From the NCBI GenBank assembly GCA_013397695.1, contig VYZI01000127.1:372001-436000 (forward strand): a stretch of 64,000 nucleotides of DNA, given 5' to 3'. The position numbers and the translations under genes were made by a program. Origin of the DNA: Centropus unirufus. Lineage: Eukaryota; Chordata; Aves; Cuculiformes; Centropidae. The notes beneath the pieces are model-generated. The model searched no databases. It was given only the letters and a program-made list of their open reading frames with translations, and was not told where the DNA came from. Positions 25,781 through 37,812 of the stretch are shown here, one piece after another (within the stretch, counting starts at the first letter, position 1; each line of letters starts with the position of its first letter).

Positions 25781-25814
25781 TAGCTTTTATTTAATTCTCG
25801 TTTAAATAAAGCTA
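25781..25814. repeat. Near-perfect hairpin with one-base bulge
   Basis: TAGCTTTTATTTAA at 25781-25794 pairs with TTAAATAAAGCTA at 25802-25814 except for one missing A, leaving a 7-nt loop. It lies 41 bp downstream of the inverted repeat at 25667-25739. Confidence 0.65.
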
Positions 25815-27519
25815 AATCACAGGAAGTTATGGCTCATGCACACATGCATCAGCAGTTTATTCTAGTCCATACACACTAGCAGAACCAATATAGTGCAGGG
25901 AATAAAAAGGCAAGATTTTTTTGCCTTAAATTTGTTTCTGTTGACTGCCTATAACATCACTAAACCTGTCAGCTTCTACCTTTATATTTTTAAAAAATTA
26001 TATCTGAATTATTCTAATGTCAGACTATTTGTCTCCTACCACTTCAGTCCTGAGTATTCTAGACATCAGCACATGGAGCACTGCCTTGCTGGTAAGTATT
26101 GCACATAAGGAAAACACAACCAACAGTGTTTGTCCTTCTCACAAATGTAGTCATGAATATCTGTAAACCTTTAGTCTGTATTGTAACCATCCATTTTTAT
26201 TCCCTGTCATTAGATTCAGTTTAAAAGGATTTGTTTCTTCACCAAGTGTGATGAACTCACAAAAAAATGCCTGTAAGACGGAGATAAGCTATGACCACAG
26301 TTGCTACTCTATTAGTTTGCTTGCTTGGTGGATGTTTTTGTGATTATAGTTCCTCCATGATTTAACGGTAGGAGGCTAATGGAAATGTTACTTGCTACAG
26401 AAGCAGACTAAATCAGTTGGGGAAAAGAAAAGAAACATGTTTACACTTGAAAATGTCACAGAAAACAGTGGGAAGCTCCCACCCCTGACACCAGAACTGG
26501 CATGCTCATTCAAGGACTCATCTACATTATTACATGCTCCTTCTCACTTTGAAATCTATTAATTTACAATTAGTCGTATTGATTTTACAGCCTGATTTGA
26601 AGTTCTGTAATAATTTATGGACTACTGAAGAAATTAACTATGCCTCTTCCACAGATAAGCATTACTGATAAAGAAGCCTTGGCAGGAGTTGCTGAACACA
26701 TCACTGACAGTCTGGATTTTCAGCGGTACATTCCACATTAATTACAGCAGAACTGATTGGTAGATTCTATCTATCCCACCAAGAGTTTCTTACCTCACTC
26801 CTGATACCAGCAGGAAATGTAATCAGCCACTGGAGATGTCAGTTCAGCCTCTCATGCCTTGTTTAGTAAGATAGATTTAACATAATGTAGCTATTGCACA
26901 TACCACCTCACTGGAAGGGCACTGTGCTCTCAAAAAAACCCCTAAGCCAAGCAAAAGTTAAAAAAAAAAAAACAAAAACAAGAAAAAACAAAGCAAACAA
27001 CTAAAAAGAAATGCTGCATGAAATACAATTCCATCATTTTGAGAGCTTTGTCTGCTGTGGCACTGAGAAAGCTGATAGAGTCAAAGTGTTCAAGAATGAA
27101 CTACTTCTAGAGCATATATTGTGTAAAATGTGAGAATATGTTTCCCAGAATTATATCTGGTGCTTATTATTTTATAAAATATTTTGTAAAGGTCTGTGTA
27201 TGTCTGCATTTTTTAAATATTTGTAACATTATTTTAATGTAGTACTTAACATGTAAATAGTAAGCCATTTTATATAATAGTCCCATACATGTTCTGGCAT
27301 ATTTTTGCAATCCTTCCATACAAATATGTAGAAATTTACTCCAGGTAAAAATCAAATATCTCAAATATTTTCTGTTTTGCTCAGTACTGCACCCAGTGAC
27401 TGGTGCATTTCAGTGTTGGGTGAATCCCTTTCAACATTAAGCTCGTCACTACATAAAATTAACGTCTGATTCCCAAAATCAAGCTACAGGAATGCTATAT
27501 CAGTTCTAATCATAAAATT
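25815..27519. other. Non-coding stretch before the first LTR
   Basis: AT-rich unique DNA with an A-rich run near 26950-27010. Open frames at 25893-26108 plus and 27167-27364 minus are short and unrecognised. No gene supported. Confidence 0.5.
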
Positions 27520-28194
27520 CTCTGTGTTGTGGTTTGAGCTAAGTTAGAGTCAGTTTTGCGACTCAGTTGTTCTAAGCAACTTCATTCTCTGAAAGCCAAC
27601 TGCATGGTTTTAAGACGCAGTTCTCCCAAAGTGATAATGCAGGACACTGGTATGCAAAAGGCTAATACTCATACTTACTACTATAGCAGCCAAGGCCAGC
27701 CTTGAGCTGGTGGAAAAGGGTCACACCTGCAAGGAGGGGTGAATAGGGCAGGTGACCCCAAACTGACCAACGGAGTATTCCATTCTAATGTACATCATAC
27801 ACGGTATAAAACTGAGAGATCACCAGGGTCTGACTCTTTTCTGTGATGACCTTGTCTGTCTGATTGCTCCCAATCCCTCATCCATGTTCCTGAATCCAGT
27901 TCCTGAGTCCAGCTCTCTTTTAGACATGAACCCATTCCCTCATGTCTAATCTACAGTATTTGTGTTGACATAAAGTCATCCAGGTATGGGATGGGGGTGT
28001 GATTTCACATTTTTTATTACTTTGTTGTTGTTATTATTATAATTATCATTTCACTAAAGCTGTAGTTTTAGTTTCCAACCCACAATACTTTTTCCTCTTT
28101 TTTTCCTCTCCCCTTTCCCTGGGATTTGGGAGCCCAACTGCATGGTTTTAGCTGTCAAAATTTTGCCGGCCTAGGGATAAGCCATGACACTCTG
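27520..28194 (+). repeat. 5-bp target-site duplications flanking the solo LTR
   Basis: CTCTG occurs immediately before the LTR (27520-27524) and immediately after it (28190-28194). A 5-bp duplication is the size expected of an ERVL-type integrase. Exact flanking copies support the LTR boundaries and indicate a single integration followed by LTR-LTR recombination. Confidence 0.85.
27525..28189 (+). mobile_element. Solo LTR of an avian ERVL-like endogenous retrovirus
   Basis: The 665-bp segment begins TGTTGTGGTTTG and ends GCCATGACA, so it has TG...CA termini and short inverted ends resembling the avian ERVL LTR type. Internally it has the family landmark CAGGTGACCCCAAACTGACC followed by a TATAAAA box at 27805-27811. 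A polypyrimidine stretch lies near the 3' end (about 28088-28130). No gag, pol or env sequence lies beside it, so it is a solo LTR in plus orientation. Family naming is from recalled consensus shape, not a database match. The LTR promoter may retain weak activity, but that is inference. Confidence 0.85.
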
Positions 28195-28506
28195 CGAAAC
28201 ATTGCCAATCTTCACAAAATCTGTTGGTTCTGCGTATATATGCTTTGAAACAAAAATTCTCCATTTCACTGACAGGCCTTCAGTAAGGTACTGAACATAA
28301 CTTTGTAAACTCCCTGCATCTGGTATTGCGGCACCTTAATGACTTATAACCTAAAATGGATATAAACAAAAAAAAACAACCCAAAAATAAATATCAAGTG
28401 GCTAAAACTTGTATACATAAACATATTTCACAATGGTAAAAGTTTTCGTTGTGCACTGCTGCAGCCAAAACTTTTATCTCTGTGCAGCACCTGCTCAGTG
28501 GACACT
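28195..28506. other. Short unique spacer after the LTR
   Basis: Unique AT-rich DNA between the solo LTR and the 16-bp minisatellite; an A run occurs near 28368-28376. No gene seen. Confidence 0.5.
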
Positions 28507-28554
28507 CAGACTTTATCCTTGTCAGACTTGATCCTTGTCAGGCTTTATCTTTGT
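28507..28554 (+). repeat. Minisatellite, three 16-bp units
   Basis: Three consecutive units read CAGACTTTATCCTTGT, CAGACTTGATCCTTGT and CAGGCTTTATCTTTGT. Units 1 and 2 differ at one base; unit 3 differs from unit 1 at two. The array is visible directly and ends abruptly in unique sequence. Confidence 0.9.
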
Positions 28555-30111
28555 GAAATTATGCTTTAGACCAAGTTGTATTTACAGGACCCCATCAAAA
28601 TCCTGGCAGAATTGTTAAATTGTATATGGGTATCTAAACAGCATCTTTCCCAATTATCTTAATATTCCTTAAATCAAAATATCACAAGAAGGTCTTTGCT
28701 GTGAAACTGAGCTGCCTGAAAATGTAAAAATGAAGGTCCTAGAGTTATGAAATAATTTTTCCTCCAATATTTAGGAACCTACCAACTAGCAATGTAACCC
28801 AGATCTTGATTACCACTTGTATTTATTTCAAATATAACTTCTTTTAGCATATTTGAACCATAAGCAGGTGAGCAAACTAATAAACTAAATGTGACAAAAG
28901 GGTAGAGCGATGACGTGCTTTTGATAGACCATGTCAATGTGCTAGGTAGAACACTGGAATTTGTACAATCCCAAGATGATGTCAAAAAGAGTGGGAAGGG
29001 AAATCAAGGGAAATGGTACAGGCAAGCAAAACAAACGATGCTGGACATCAAGTAGTATTTCCATTTGGTGAAGCTGCCAATTTTAATAGAGAAGTCCCTT
29101 TGACATATGCTGACAGATGTAGATGGAGTGTACCTATAGGGAGTTTGTAAATGCCTTTTATTGAAAACATTATCAATTTTCTCTTTAGAGACATTGCCTA
29201 AATGATTTATTTGACTACTATCGCCATAGACATTCAGTTACCCCATACTAACACATTCCAAGTGCTACCAGGGAATGCCAGGCACCAGGCTTGTAAATCT
29301 CCATACCATATTTCATGTAGGAAAACTTGTGAAGTGTAACATTATTTGACTGTCTCATTTTTTAGCAGCACATAGGCCTGCTTTCCTCCACCATCGCCTG
29401 CTGCCATACTCTCACCTATCACAATAACAAATGAGCTTTTGGTGTTTACTCTGATCAAAATTCATAGCTACAGCTAACTGCTGCAGTTCTGCACTCATCT
29501 ACAGGAGTAAAGCAGGCTGTGAGTCTGATTAGTGATCAGCTGAGCTATACATTGCCACCAAATAAATTCCATGGTGCTACTGATAGTCACAGTTCATTTA
29601 TGTCTCATTGGGATAGATGCACAGACAGCCGTGAAGAGAAGGTTGGGAGCCACTTACACATACTTAGGCCATTAAAATGGGCAGTGCGAACCTATATAGG
29701 TAAATCATAAATACAGTGGACAAGCAATATCACGAGACTCTGGGTTTACTAAGTGGTAAAACATTACCATATGTCAAGGCCATCACACTGCAGACAGGGG
29801 CTCCTAAAGACTCACTAGATCAGAACAGACAAACACATAGACAAGGTGTTTGGTATGTACAGGGGAGCTAGAAGTGCCTTAACAGGAATAATCTACCTAA
29901 CAGTCAAGGCACAGGATGTTTGCTTGGCTCAGAGACATGTTTTCTGTTGTTGCAGTTCCGTCTGACCCCTCTACTAGGACCTACTTAAAACTGTGGTCAT
30001 CCTAAGAAATTTCATCCATTGATGTTAAAGGACACATTCCCCTATTTTTCTTGTGATATAAGTCATAGGATTCATTTAACTATCTGCACTGTTTTGCTTT
30101 TATTTTATTTT
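28555..30111. other. Non-coding stretch between minisatellite and second LTR
   Basis: Unique DNA. The frames at 28779-28985 (minus) and 29519-29710 (plus) are 63-68 aa and match nothing known. No retroviral internal sequence was recognised here, which argues that the two LTRs do not bound one provirus. Confidence 0.5.
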
Positions 30112-30557
30112 TGTGGTTTGGTTTTTATTTTTTTTTTGCTGAGATGGAGTGAATTACCTTCATTCTAGCTTGTATGATGCTATGGTTTTGATTTGTGATC
30201 AAAATGGTGTTGATAACACAAAGGTGTTTCAGCTGTTGCTGAGTGGTGCTTGCACATCACCAGGGTCTTTTCTGTTTGTTGCTCTGTCCCCTTAGCTAGG
30301 AGACTGGGGGCGCACAAGAGGCTTGGAGAAGACACAGCTGGGACAGCTGACCCAAAATGACCAAAGGTATGTGCTATACCAATGGGAAGTAGCGAACAAA
30401 CTCATTTTGCTTTGCTTGTGCGCACAGCTTTTGCTTTATTTTTTGAAGTGTCTTTATCTCAACCCACACGTTCTCTTCTGATTCTCTCCTACATCCTGTG
30501 GAGGGAGGGAGTGAGTAACTGCATAGGTCTTAGCTGCAAGCCATGTTAAACCACAAC
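30112..30557 (+). mobile_element. ERVL-like solo LTR, internally deleted
   Basis: Starts TGTGGTTTGG and ends GTTAAACCACAA, close to the inverted termini of the common avian ERVL-type LTR. Landmarks in order are GTGTTGATAACACA, GCTGAGTGGTGCTTGCACA, GGGACAGCTGACCC, then GGGAAGTAGCGAAC, TTTGCTTTGCTTGTGCG and TCTTTATCTCAACCCAC. At about 30380/30381 the sequence jumps from the upstream U3 part to the GGGAAGTAG block, dropping the segment that normally holds the TATA box. The promoter is therefore probably lost. No clear target duplication was found, so the edges are good to about 10 bp. It belongs to the same broad group as the LTR at 27525 but is not the same subfamily. Confidence 0.82.
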
Positions 30558-33500
30558 GCTATCCTAATTTAAAACTAAATCATGGGGTTTTTAAGGGAAA
30601 CCAGAGTCACCCTGAGGTCAGAAAGCTGTCTAGAAGTGATGCAGGCTGTTGCAAAAACAGACAAGGAGGTGGACGAGAAGTCTGTATATCTCGTAAATAT
30701 AATGCATTTCCAGAATATGCTGGCTTTGGAGGAAAGAACAAAACATTGAGCTTTAGGAAGGAAGAAACGCCAGCATCATGCAAGCATAATGAAGAAAGTT
30801 CAACCTCTAGGAGAAAAACCACATGGCACAGTAGTTAGGATAAGGAAAGAGATAGAAGTTTGGCTCAGTGGAATATTGTTTTCAGTGCAGGGAGCTATTT
30901 ACACATATCACACCAGACTGTGATGTTATCTGTGAAATGGTAGACAGTCACAGCCGCAGTGACCACACAGTGCTCTTATTATTATAAATGCTTGTTCAGC
31001 TCTGCATGGGCTCAGATGTAACAGCTTTCCCTAGAGGGAACAGAACAATTTATGGAACCAGGACTTAATGTGTATCTAAGGAGGGCAATATTGAGCTTCA
31101 CTGTAAATATCACACAGATCACTTAAACAGCCTTTTGCAATGTGACTGGAATGAATATCACACACAAAAAAAAAAAGGAGGAAAAGCTGACTGACAATAG
31201 GAAAACTTAAGATCATCAACTTTCTGAGCATTGTGGACAAACAGGCAAACAAAAGTCTCCAAAGCCACCTCTAAGAAGCTATCACAAGTTTCCTTTTCAC
31301 ACAGTTCAAGCCTGTCACCTCTGCTGCCTGTCCAGTCGGAAATCATAGACCAGTTCATTGCCTCAGCTCTGCTCTCAGAACAATAAAACTGCATGTAAGT
31401 AGCCAGCCCCTGTAAGAAATTATCAGTTACTGAAACCCTTAGAGGTATTGCTGTTTTCCTTCTTTTGTCTAACTTCCGTGGGGTGCTAATATATTCCAAA
31501 CACTGTTAGTTTTGTCCAAAGTGCAGCTCGTGGAATGGCAAAAGGCAGATGTGTACAGAAGAAAATCCTTACAACTCTAAGGTTTTATTGTCAGGACTCC
31601 TCACTGAACCTATCCTCTTTAAATGTAAGACCATGGTTGAGTTCAGTATTTAATAAGTTATAGTGTACATGCATAGACACACACACATATGTACAAACCA
31701 CAAAACACGATTTCATTTCCACACTTTGTTTTGTTTTGTTTTGTTTTAATTATACAAAATTTCTCAAATTGTACCTAAATTCTTGATTTATTCATGGAAG
31801 AGTATAAATACTGGAAGGCCAAGTGAGCATACAGTAAAGAAAACATCCCCCTTTATAATCACAGAGAATCACACTATGTTTCTGAATATTCAAAGTGGCA
31901 ATTGGTGTTTCTTTCAAAAACATTCTAGATTAAAAATATTAATCCACATGAGTCCCGTACAACAAAATCCACAGAGCTGAGAAAAACAGCTTCTCACTGA
32001 CCACTGTTAAAGCCATAAATTTGGAATAAAGGAAAGCAATATATATGATTTATTATATATTTTCCCTTAAACTTCAGTTTGGAGAAAACTAAACACATAA
32101 AACAAGATTGCAATTTTACAACTGTAGTATACACTATAAATTAAATCCTTGGAGATCCTTTTATATTTCCTTATTCAATTAGCATATGCATACAGACAGT
32201 AACATCCAGAAATGAAGGTTTATGAATTTTCCATCAAACAGTAGAAGAGCAACATGTTTTGGAAATACTATTATCCAAAACCAAGACGTTTTGGGCCTAC
32301 CTCTGCTGGTTAATACTTCAGAGTAAGCAGCCTACCCATACTGTTCTTTTAAGCTGATGAAGCCTTGAGCCCACCAATTATCATCTATGTGCATAGAATA
32401 TCCCTGTGGATATGGTGAAGGAACACTGGTGGCAGAAGAGATATTAAAAAAGTGTACCTGCAAGTAACCTGCAGTTGTAGAAATAGTGAGGGCTACAAAC
32501 AAGAAAATAAGGAAACAAAAAAATGGGTGTGAATAAATGCCGGGTAAGAGAAAAAAGGACCCCATAACCCTTAGTCCAGCCCCACACCTCCCCATAATCA
32601 AGGTTCAAAGAGGTTGAAATTTATTATTCAGTGTTTTACTCAATTATCAGACTGCTTTTGAGATTTAGTGTTTATTCAGTATGATTTTGGTTTCCATCAC
32701 ACCATTCGTGAGCCAAAAAACCTCTGGGGTTGCTCGGAAATTCTGTTGTTAATGACGGCAAGGTTTGCCTACGGAAACACGGGAAGAAATGTGCAGTGGT
32801 GCAATCATATTTCACATGGAAGACTCTCCAAATATCAAAGGAAAGGTCCCAGTACCAGCTGAAAAATGGTATTCCAGTACATTCAATCCACAAGGAACAC
32901 TATTCCTATTCTTTTTGCGGTTCATCTTTAAAATCCATTTGGTGCAGATAAATTAAAACTCTAATTACTTATCCTCTTCTTGTTTGGACAAATGATGACA
33001 CAAAATTAGAAATGTTTATTTCATTCAAATATATTGTTCTTTTTTTGTAAATAAGGAAAAACTGCCTTGCCACTCAAGTTCTAAGTGGACAGAGATGACA
33101 CAACTTAGCTCTGTTTTTGAAAATAGAAGGCAATGAAGTACACATTCTTTCCTGCACAGGAACATGCTGTTAGCACATAACATCACATCTCTTATAAAGC
33201 AACTTATCCCCAGAACACAGTTCAGGTTTCTAACATGCCAGTCTTTTGATTCAGAATTTAAGGTATCTACATGGAGTGGGTGAGCAGGAAGAAGGTTTAT
33301 TGCTTTCACTCGAGAAACTTTAAAGCAAAAAGGAGGCAGGTAAGTTGCTAAGGACAACACAAAGCTGCAAACAGCAATGCAAATCCCCCAAATTCTCGTG
33401 GTGCAATACCTGCAAAATTCTACACCAGAAGCTGTATCAAGTCATGATTTCAAGGCTGTGGGCATGCTGGGAGACAGAACTCTTCACGTGGGTATAAGGA

Positions 33501-34318
33501 GGTGCTGGCACAATGAACTCAGGTATTCGATTATATCAGAAAACGGTTATTTGCCACATGAGTAGGCTTAGAAAAGCTGTGATTTTGGAACATGAATATA
33601 GAAAGAATTTTGTCGGGCATATCAGCAACAAGAATTAAATCTTTATGAAACGGGCTCTACAGGAACATTTTACAATTGAGATACCTACTGTGATTCAAAT
33701 AAGAATTTCTAAATTTGCATTTAGAATTTTCTCAATATTACACCTTTAAATATAATAAATAAACCCTGCCAAACAAAACTGTTCATTGCAAGAACAAAAA
33801 GACACATCTCAGTAAACTGTTTCTCTAAGAACCAGAAGGCAGTTTTATGAATTATCATGGAGTCTGATAAATTATAACATTATCAGAGTTTAAAATTGCA
33901 AACCCTTCAAAGATTTGAATTGACAAGCCAAGTCATATTAAAGTGTAAGTGGCAATATTCCTAAGGCGTGATATTAAAATTGATGAATGCTGCTGACTCA
34001 TATAGTAGAAGCCAGTATCTTCAGCAAAACCCATTGGAGCAGCAAGTATGACAATTTGTACTAGATGGTTAGACCCTGTCTAGTCAAGGGCATACTGGCT
34101 TCTAAGGCAAAAATAATGCAACTGTAAAAGTGACTTCATGCTTTTCATCTCAATTTTGTTAGTCTGCCCTGCCCTGGTAGCTCAGATTTGTTGCTTTCAA
34201 ACAATCTGTTTTAATCATCTTCTACCCTGCTAGAGACGTTCATCTATAAGCAAATATCAGGAAAATATAATAGCATGCTTTACATCATGTCTTTTAAAAA
34301 CACAATGTTTAGGATGCT
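30558..34318. other. Non-coding stretch, no gene recognised
   Basis: It contains a (TTTTG)n run at 31725-31748. A 113-aa minus frame (31158-31499) and several overlapping frames on both strands at 32332-32956 are open but lack recognisable domains. The 32660-32960 block is repeat-free and only moderately AT-rich, so it could be conserved, but no exon boundaries are apparent. Confidence 0.45.
31725..31748. repeat. (TTTTG)n simple repeat
   Basis: Four TTTTG-type units in a row followed by TTTTAATT. Confidence 0.85.
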
Positions 34319-34350
34319 GGGGAAGCATCCCTTCGGGGAAGCATCCCTTC
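34319..34350 (+). repeat. Perfect 16-bp tandem duplication
   Basis: GGGGAAGCATCCCTTC is present twice without mismatch (34319-34334 and 34335-34350). The upstream GGATGC (34312-34317) is the reverse complement of GCATCC in both copies, so a small hairpin can form. Identity suggests a recent replication-slippage event. Confidence 0.92.
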
Positions 34351-37300
34351 ATCAAAGCACTCTACAAGGATGTAGCCCTTTGGAACAGAGGGCAGCAATA
34401 ATAAACAATTAATCTGCTATAGTAATGAGAAAAATTTCTTAAATAATTTCTGAGTAGGTCGGTAGCATTTCAAACCATGGCATTCCAGTTCGTGTCTGCT
34501 CTCCAGTCAAGAGTGCTCATAATCAGCTTTTTCTACAGTCATTTCCACATTTTCCTGTTTAAAATCTTGTCCTCAACAGTTCCTAAGTTTTCCAGTAACT
34601 TAGTCAAATGATTATATGAGGATAGAAAATATGGAAAATAGATGAGTACATGACTTCCTCCAGCCTTACGCAGTTTTCCCTTAATCTTGGCTCGATCTGA
34701 GTAATGCCAAATCTTTGGCTCTTTGTCCTCCTTCAAAGGAAGAAATTGGATCAACTCTAATTTGCTACTTCTTTGTTAAAGATTGCATTATATACATTCA
34801 CAATATCTATAAAAGACATAAGAACATGTTCTATATCATTTCACTTTGATATTGATGAAATAGGAACAGAAATGGGATGTATTTCAGAAATTCCGTATCA
34901 CATCTTCCATGAGGGGAAAACAAAATAAAAATATCATTATTAAAATAACCTAGTTGAAAGAGACACTACAAAGTGGGGGAGGGCGGGGGGTGGGGAGGTA
35001 AGGAAGAGCCACTTGTCATATCTACCAGCTTTAAAGATCAATATTTCCTATGAAAAAATGCTATTGCTATATTTTTAATGTGACATTTATGTACACTCTT
35101 TTGGTCCACCATAATTAGACCTCTTCCAGGGCCATAATTTAGAACTTAAATTGGTTGAGTTTATTGGCATTCAAACGCTATCCCCAAGTATATGTTACTC
35201 AGGACTTTCTATGAGGTGGGTTTTTTTTTCGTTTTCCTATTTAAATTTTCACCCCTCCTTTCTAAAACGCTGTCAGTTGTAAGGGGCATTTTCTAGAATT
35301 TCCAGAAGTAGGAAATTCTTTTTCATTTTTTTGTTCACTTACATTTGCCAAACCATTTGTACTTCAAGTAGAAGCATAACAACTAATGTCATACTAATTT
35401 GATGTGACACTCTCAGAAAGCTTTGATACATCAAGTACAAACCATCTAGTTTTTACTTTAAACTACTCCTTCAATTGGTTGGTTGTTATCTACCAAGATA
35501 ACCAGCATACAGGATGGTGTAACCATTTTGCATTCATCTGTATTTCTTAATGTATCCAGGGTCAAATCAATCATAACCTTTTTCTCCAGTTCCTCAATCC
35601 TTAGTACACAGGTCATGAGATTCTTCCCTTCTCTTACTTTTTATCTGTTATTGGGGTCAAACCTAGGGGTAAAATAATTCCCTGTATTATTTCCATGTGT
35701 ACAGCTTTATAGCATCAATATACATTTGGAGGACATGCACGAAACCCTGTCGTGCTCTACCTTCTTATTTTCTTGCTTATTGTCAAGGACATCTCTTTTC
35801 GTATTATCAGCAAATGTGCTGGCATCAAATTCTGTTCATTTCTGTATTTCAGTCTGTGGTTCTGATATATGTCACCATCACTGATGGGAATACACTTATA
35901 AGGAATGAAAATAAACCCCAATAACCAAGAGCCCTGAAGAGGATTTTTACTCCTAGTTAGAATTTCTAAGGGCTGACCAAAGCAATACTGTCTAGAATGA
36001 GGGCTTAAATAGGGATGTTTCCTTTCAGTTGAAAAAAACCTGCTTAAATTCAGCTGTAATGGTTGCATTTTAATGCCTTTTGCTGCTAGTTCCAAACTAC
36101 AGAAGCACACATTCTAAAAAAATGACTTGATGACTGTTTTTTTGACTGCACCATAAATAGGTGGGATTGATGTGAATGAAAAAAAAAAGAGACAGTATTT
36201 TGACCTTGCTCCCACTTTGCTGCTAATTATGATTAATTATTCCGAATGGTGATTCTCTTTGAGAACAAATACACATACACAATGCAGCATGACACAGCCC
36301 TTTCACAGGATCAGTGGTTGTGTTATAATAAAGGAGCCTGCTGCAGCTTAGACTGTCCTTCCCACGACTCACATTGTATAGAAGGAAACTGCAAACTTAA
36401 GTATAACCATGGAGTTTTCAAAAGGAAATTTAAAACTAATATCTGCACACGTGTGGTCCTGAATATAGCTATATAAACCACATGCATTTAGAAATGAATG
36501 AGGAAGGAAGGGAATGAAAGAAAGAAGAATCTCACATATTTTCAAATTTAGAGTGTGCAAAGTATTAACAGTTATTCTACAATAAATCCACTGTGGTGTA
36601 ACATTCCATTTTTGAAAATGTAGACCTTTACTCATTTTGTCAAATACTGAAAAACATCAGATGGTGTTTTGCTAATTAGGAATAATGAAATTGTATTAAC
36701 ACTTTACATATGTCATAAGCCATACACCCAAACAATTGTATGGAAAGAAGAATTTTATTATCAGCTTAAATGTATTTGGGTATTTTCCTCCAGTGATGGA
36801 TTTTTGATGTAACTGTCTAGCTTCCCTCATATTTTCTTCTTTTCTGTTGGTTCTATGAATGAAAAGAGATTTCACAGGAGTTGTGAATGTTTCAACATCC
36901 CTTCAAAACCAGAATAAACTTGAAAAGGTGTTTTTTTAACCAGGGCTTTACTAGAAACTTTACTGTCATACTTGCAAAAAATTACCAATATCTTATTACT
37001 GAAGGTAACTTAATAAGCATTACCCTCACAACATTTCCACTAGCATCTGTGTGCATTTTTTTCTGAACACAGTGAACTCAACTAAATCCCGTAGGATGCA
37101 TTCCCTGATAGGCTTGAGCAAAGATTCAGACAGGCTATCAGAATATTCTTCTAGAAGATGCATTAGTTTCTACTCTATGTCTTTTCCTGTTCAAACTCTC
37201 TGAAGCTCTTACTTATTCCAGGCAAAAAAGAGGCTTTCACAGTATGAAGAGCTGTTTTCACACAATAACATGGAAGAACTAAGAGCACATATACAATATA

Positions 37301-37784
37301 CATCAATGTTCTAGCTTTAATCCCACAAATTAGCTGCCTGGATACTCCAAAGTAGCCACAAGAGTAATAAGAAACTTTCTCATGCCAATTTAAGGAAGAA
37401 CAAATAATTACTTTAAGGGTTATGAAAGTGAACTTCTAATGCAGAAGACTACTAAATCCTGTGAGATCAGTGAGGCTGATTTGTTGAATAAACAACTTCT
37501 ACTCCTCCACAAACATGTTTAGAGAAGATTCTTGCCTTCAGAAGCATTAATGTGTAATTCTGCATGGGGAAGGAGTAAAGGACTCAAAATAAGGAAAACT
37601 GTTCTTGAACTCTTCACAAAAATATACTTGGGAACCAGGTAATGAGAGAACATTGTGCAGTGAGGATATATCCGGCTATTGGACTGGATGTAGCATTCAA
37701 TAGCCAGAAATTACTTCTGGGATAAATCCTAAGCGCTGCTTTTGTGGGTACCTATTTTGCAGCTGAATTCTGCACTTGCCTTTC
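34351..37784. other. Non-coding stretch, no gene recognised
   Basis: Unique DNA apart from the G-run noted at 34975-34995 and an A run near 36179-36190. The 117-aa minus frame at 35757-36110 overlaps a plus-strand frame and shows no domain; the frames around 36246-36635 are similar. Nothing coding is supported. Confidence 0.5.
34975..34995 (+). other. Canonical G-quadruplex motif
   Basis: Four G-runs (5, 3, 6 and 4 Gs) are separated by single-base loops A, C and T. This satisfies the G3+N1-7 rule with minimal loops, the most stable class. It sits in AT-rich DNA with no gene nearby, so any function is inference. Confidence 0.8.
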
Positions 37785-37812
37785 AGGTTTAAAAAGATAC
37801 TTTTTTAAACCT
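37785..37812. repeat. Perfect 11-bp hairpin
   Basis: AGGTTTAAAAA (37785-37795) pairs exactly with TTTTTAAACCT (37802-37812) around a 6-nt loop GATACT. It is AT-rich and too short to be a miRNA precursor alone. Confidence 0.75.

Noticed and set aside
27525..30557. A full provirus bounded by the two LTRs
   Set aside because: The LTRs are of different subtypes, the first has its own 5-bp duplications, and no retroviral internal sequence lies between them.
31158..31499. 113-aa minus-strand frame as a coding exon
   Set aside because: No known motif and no clear splice context.
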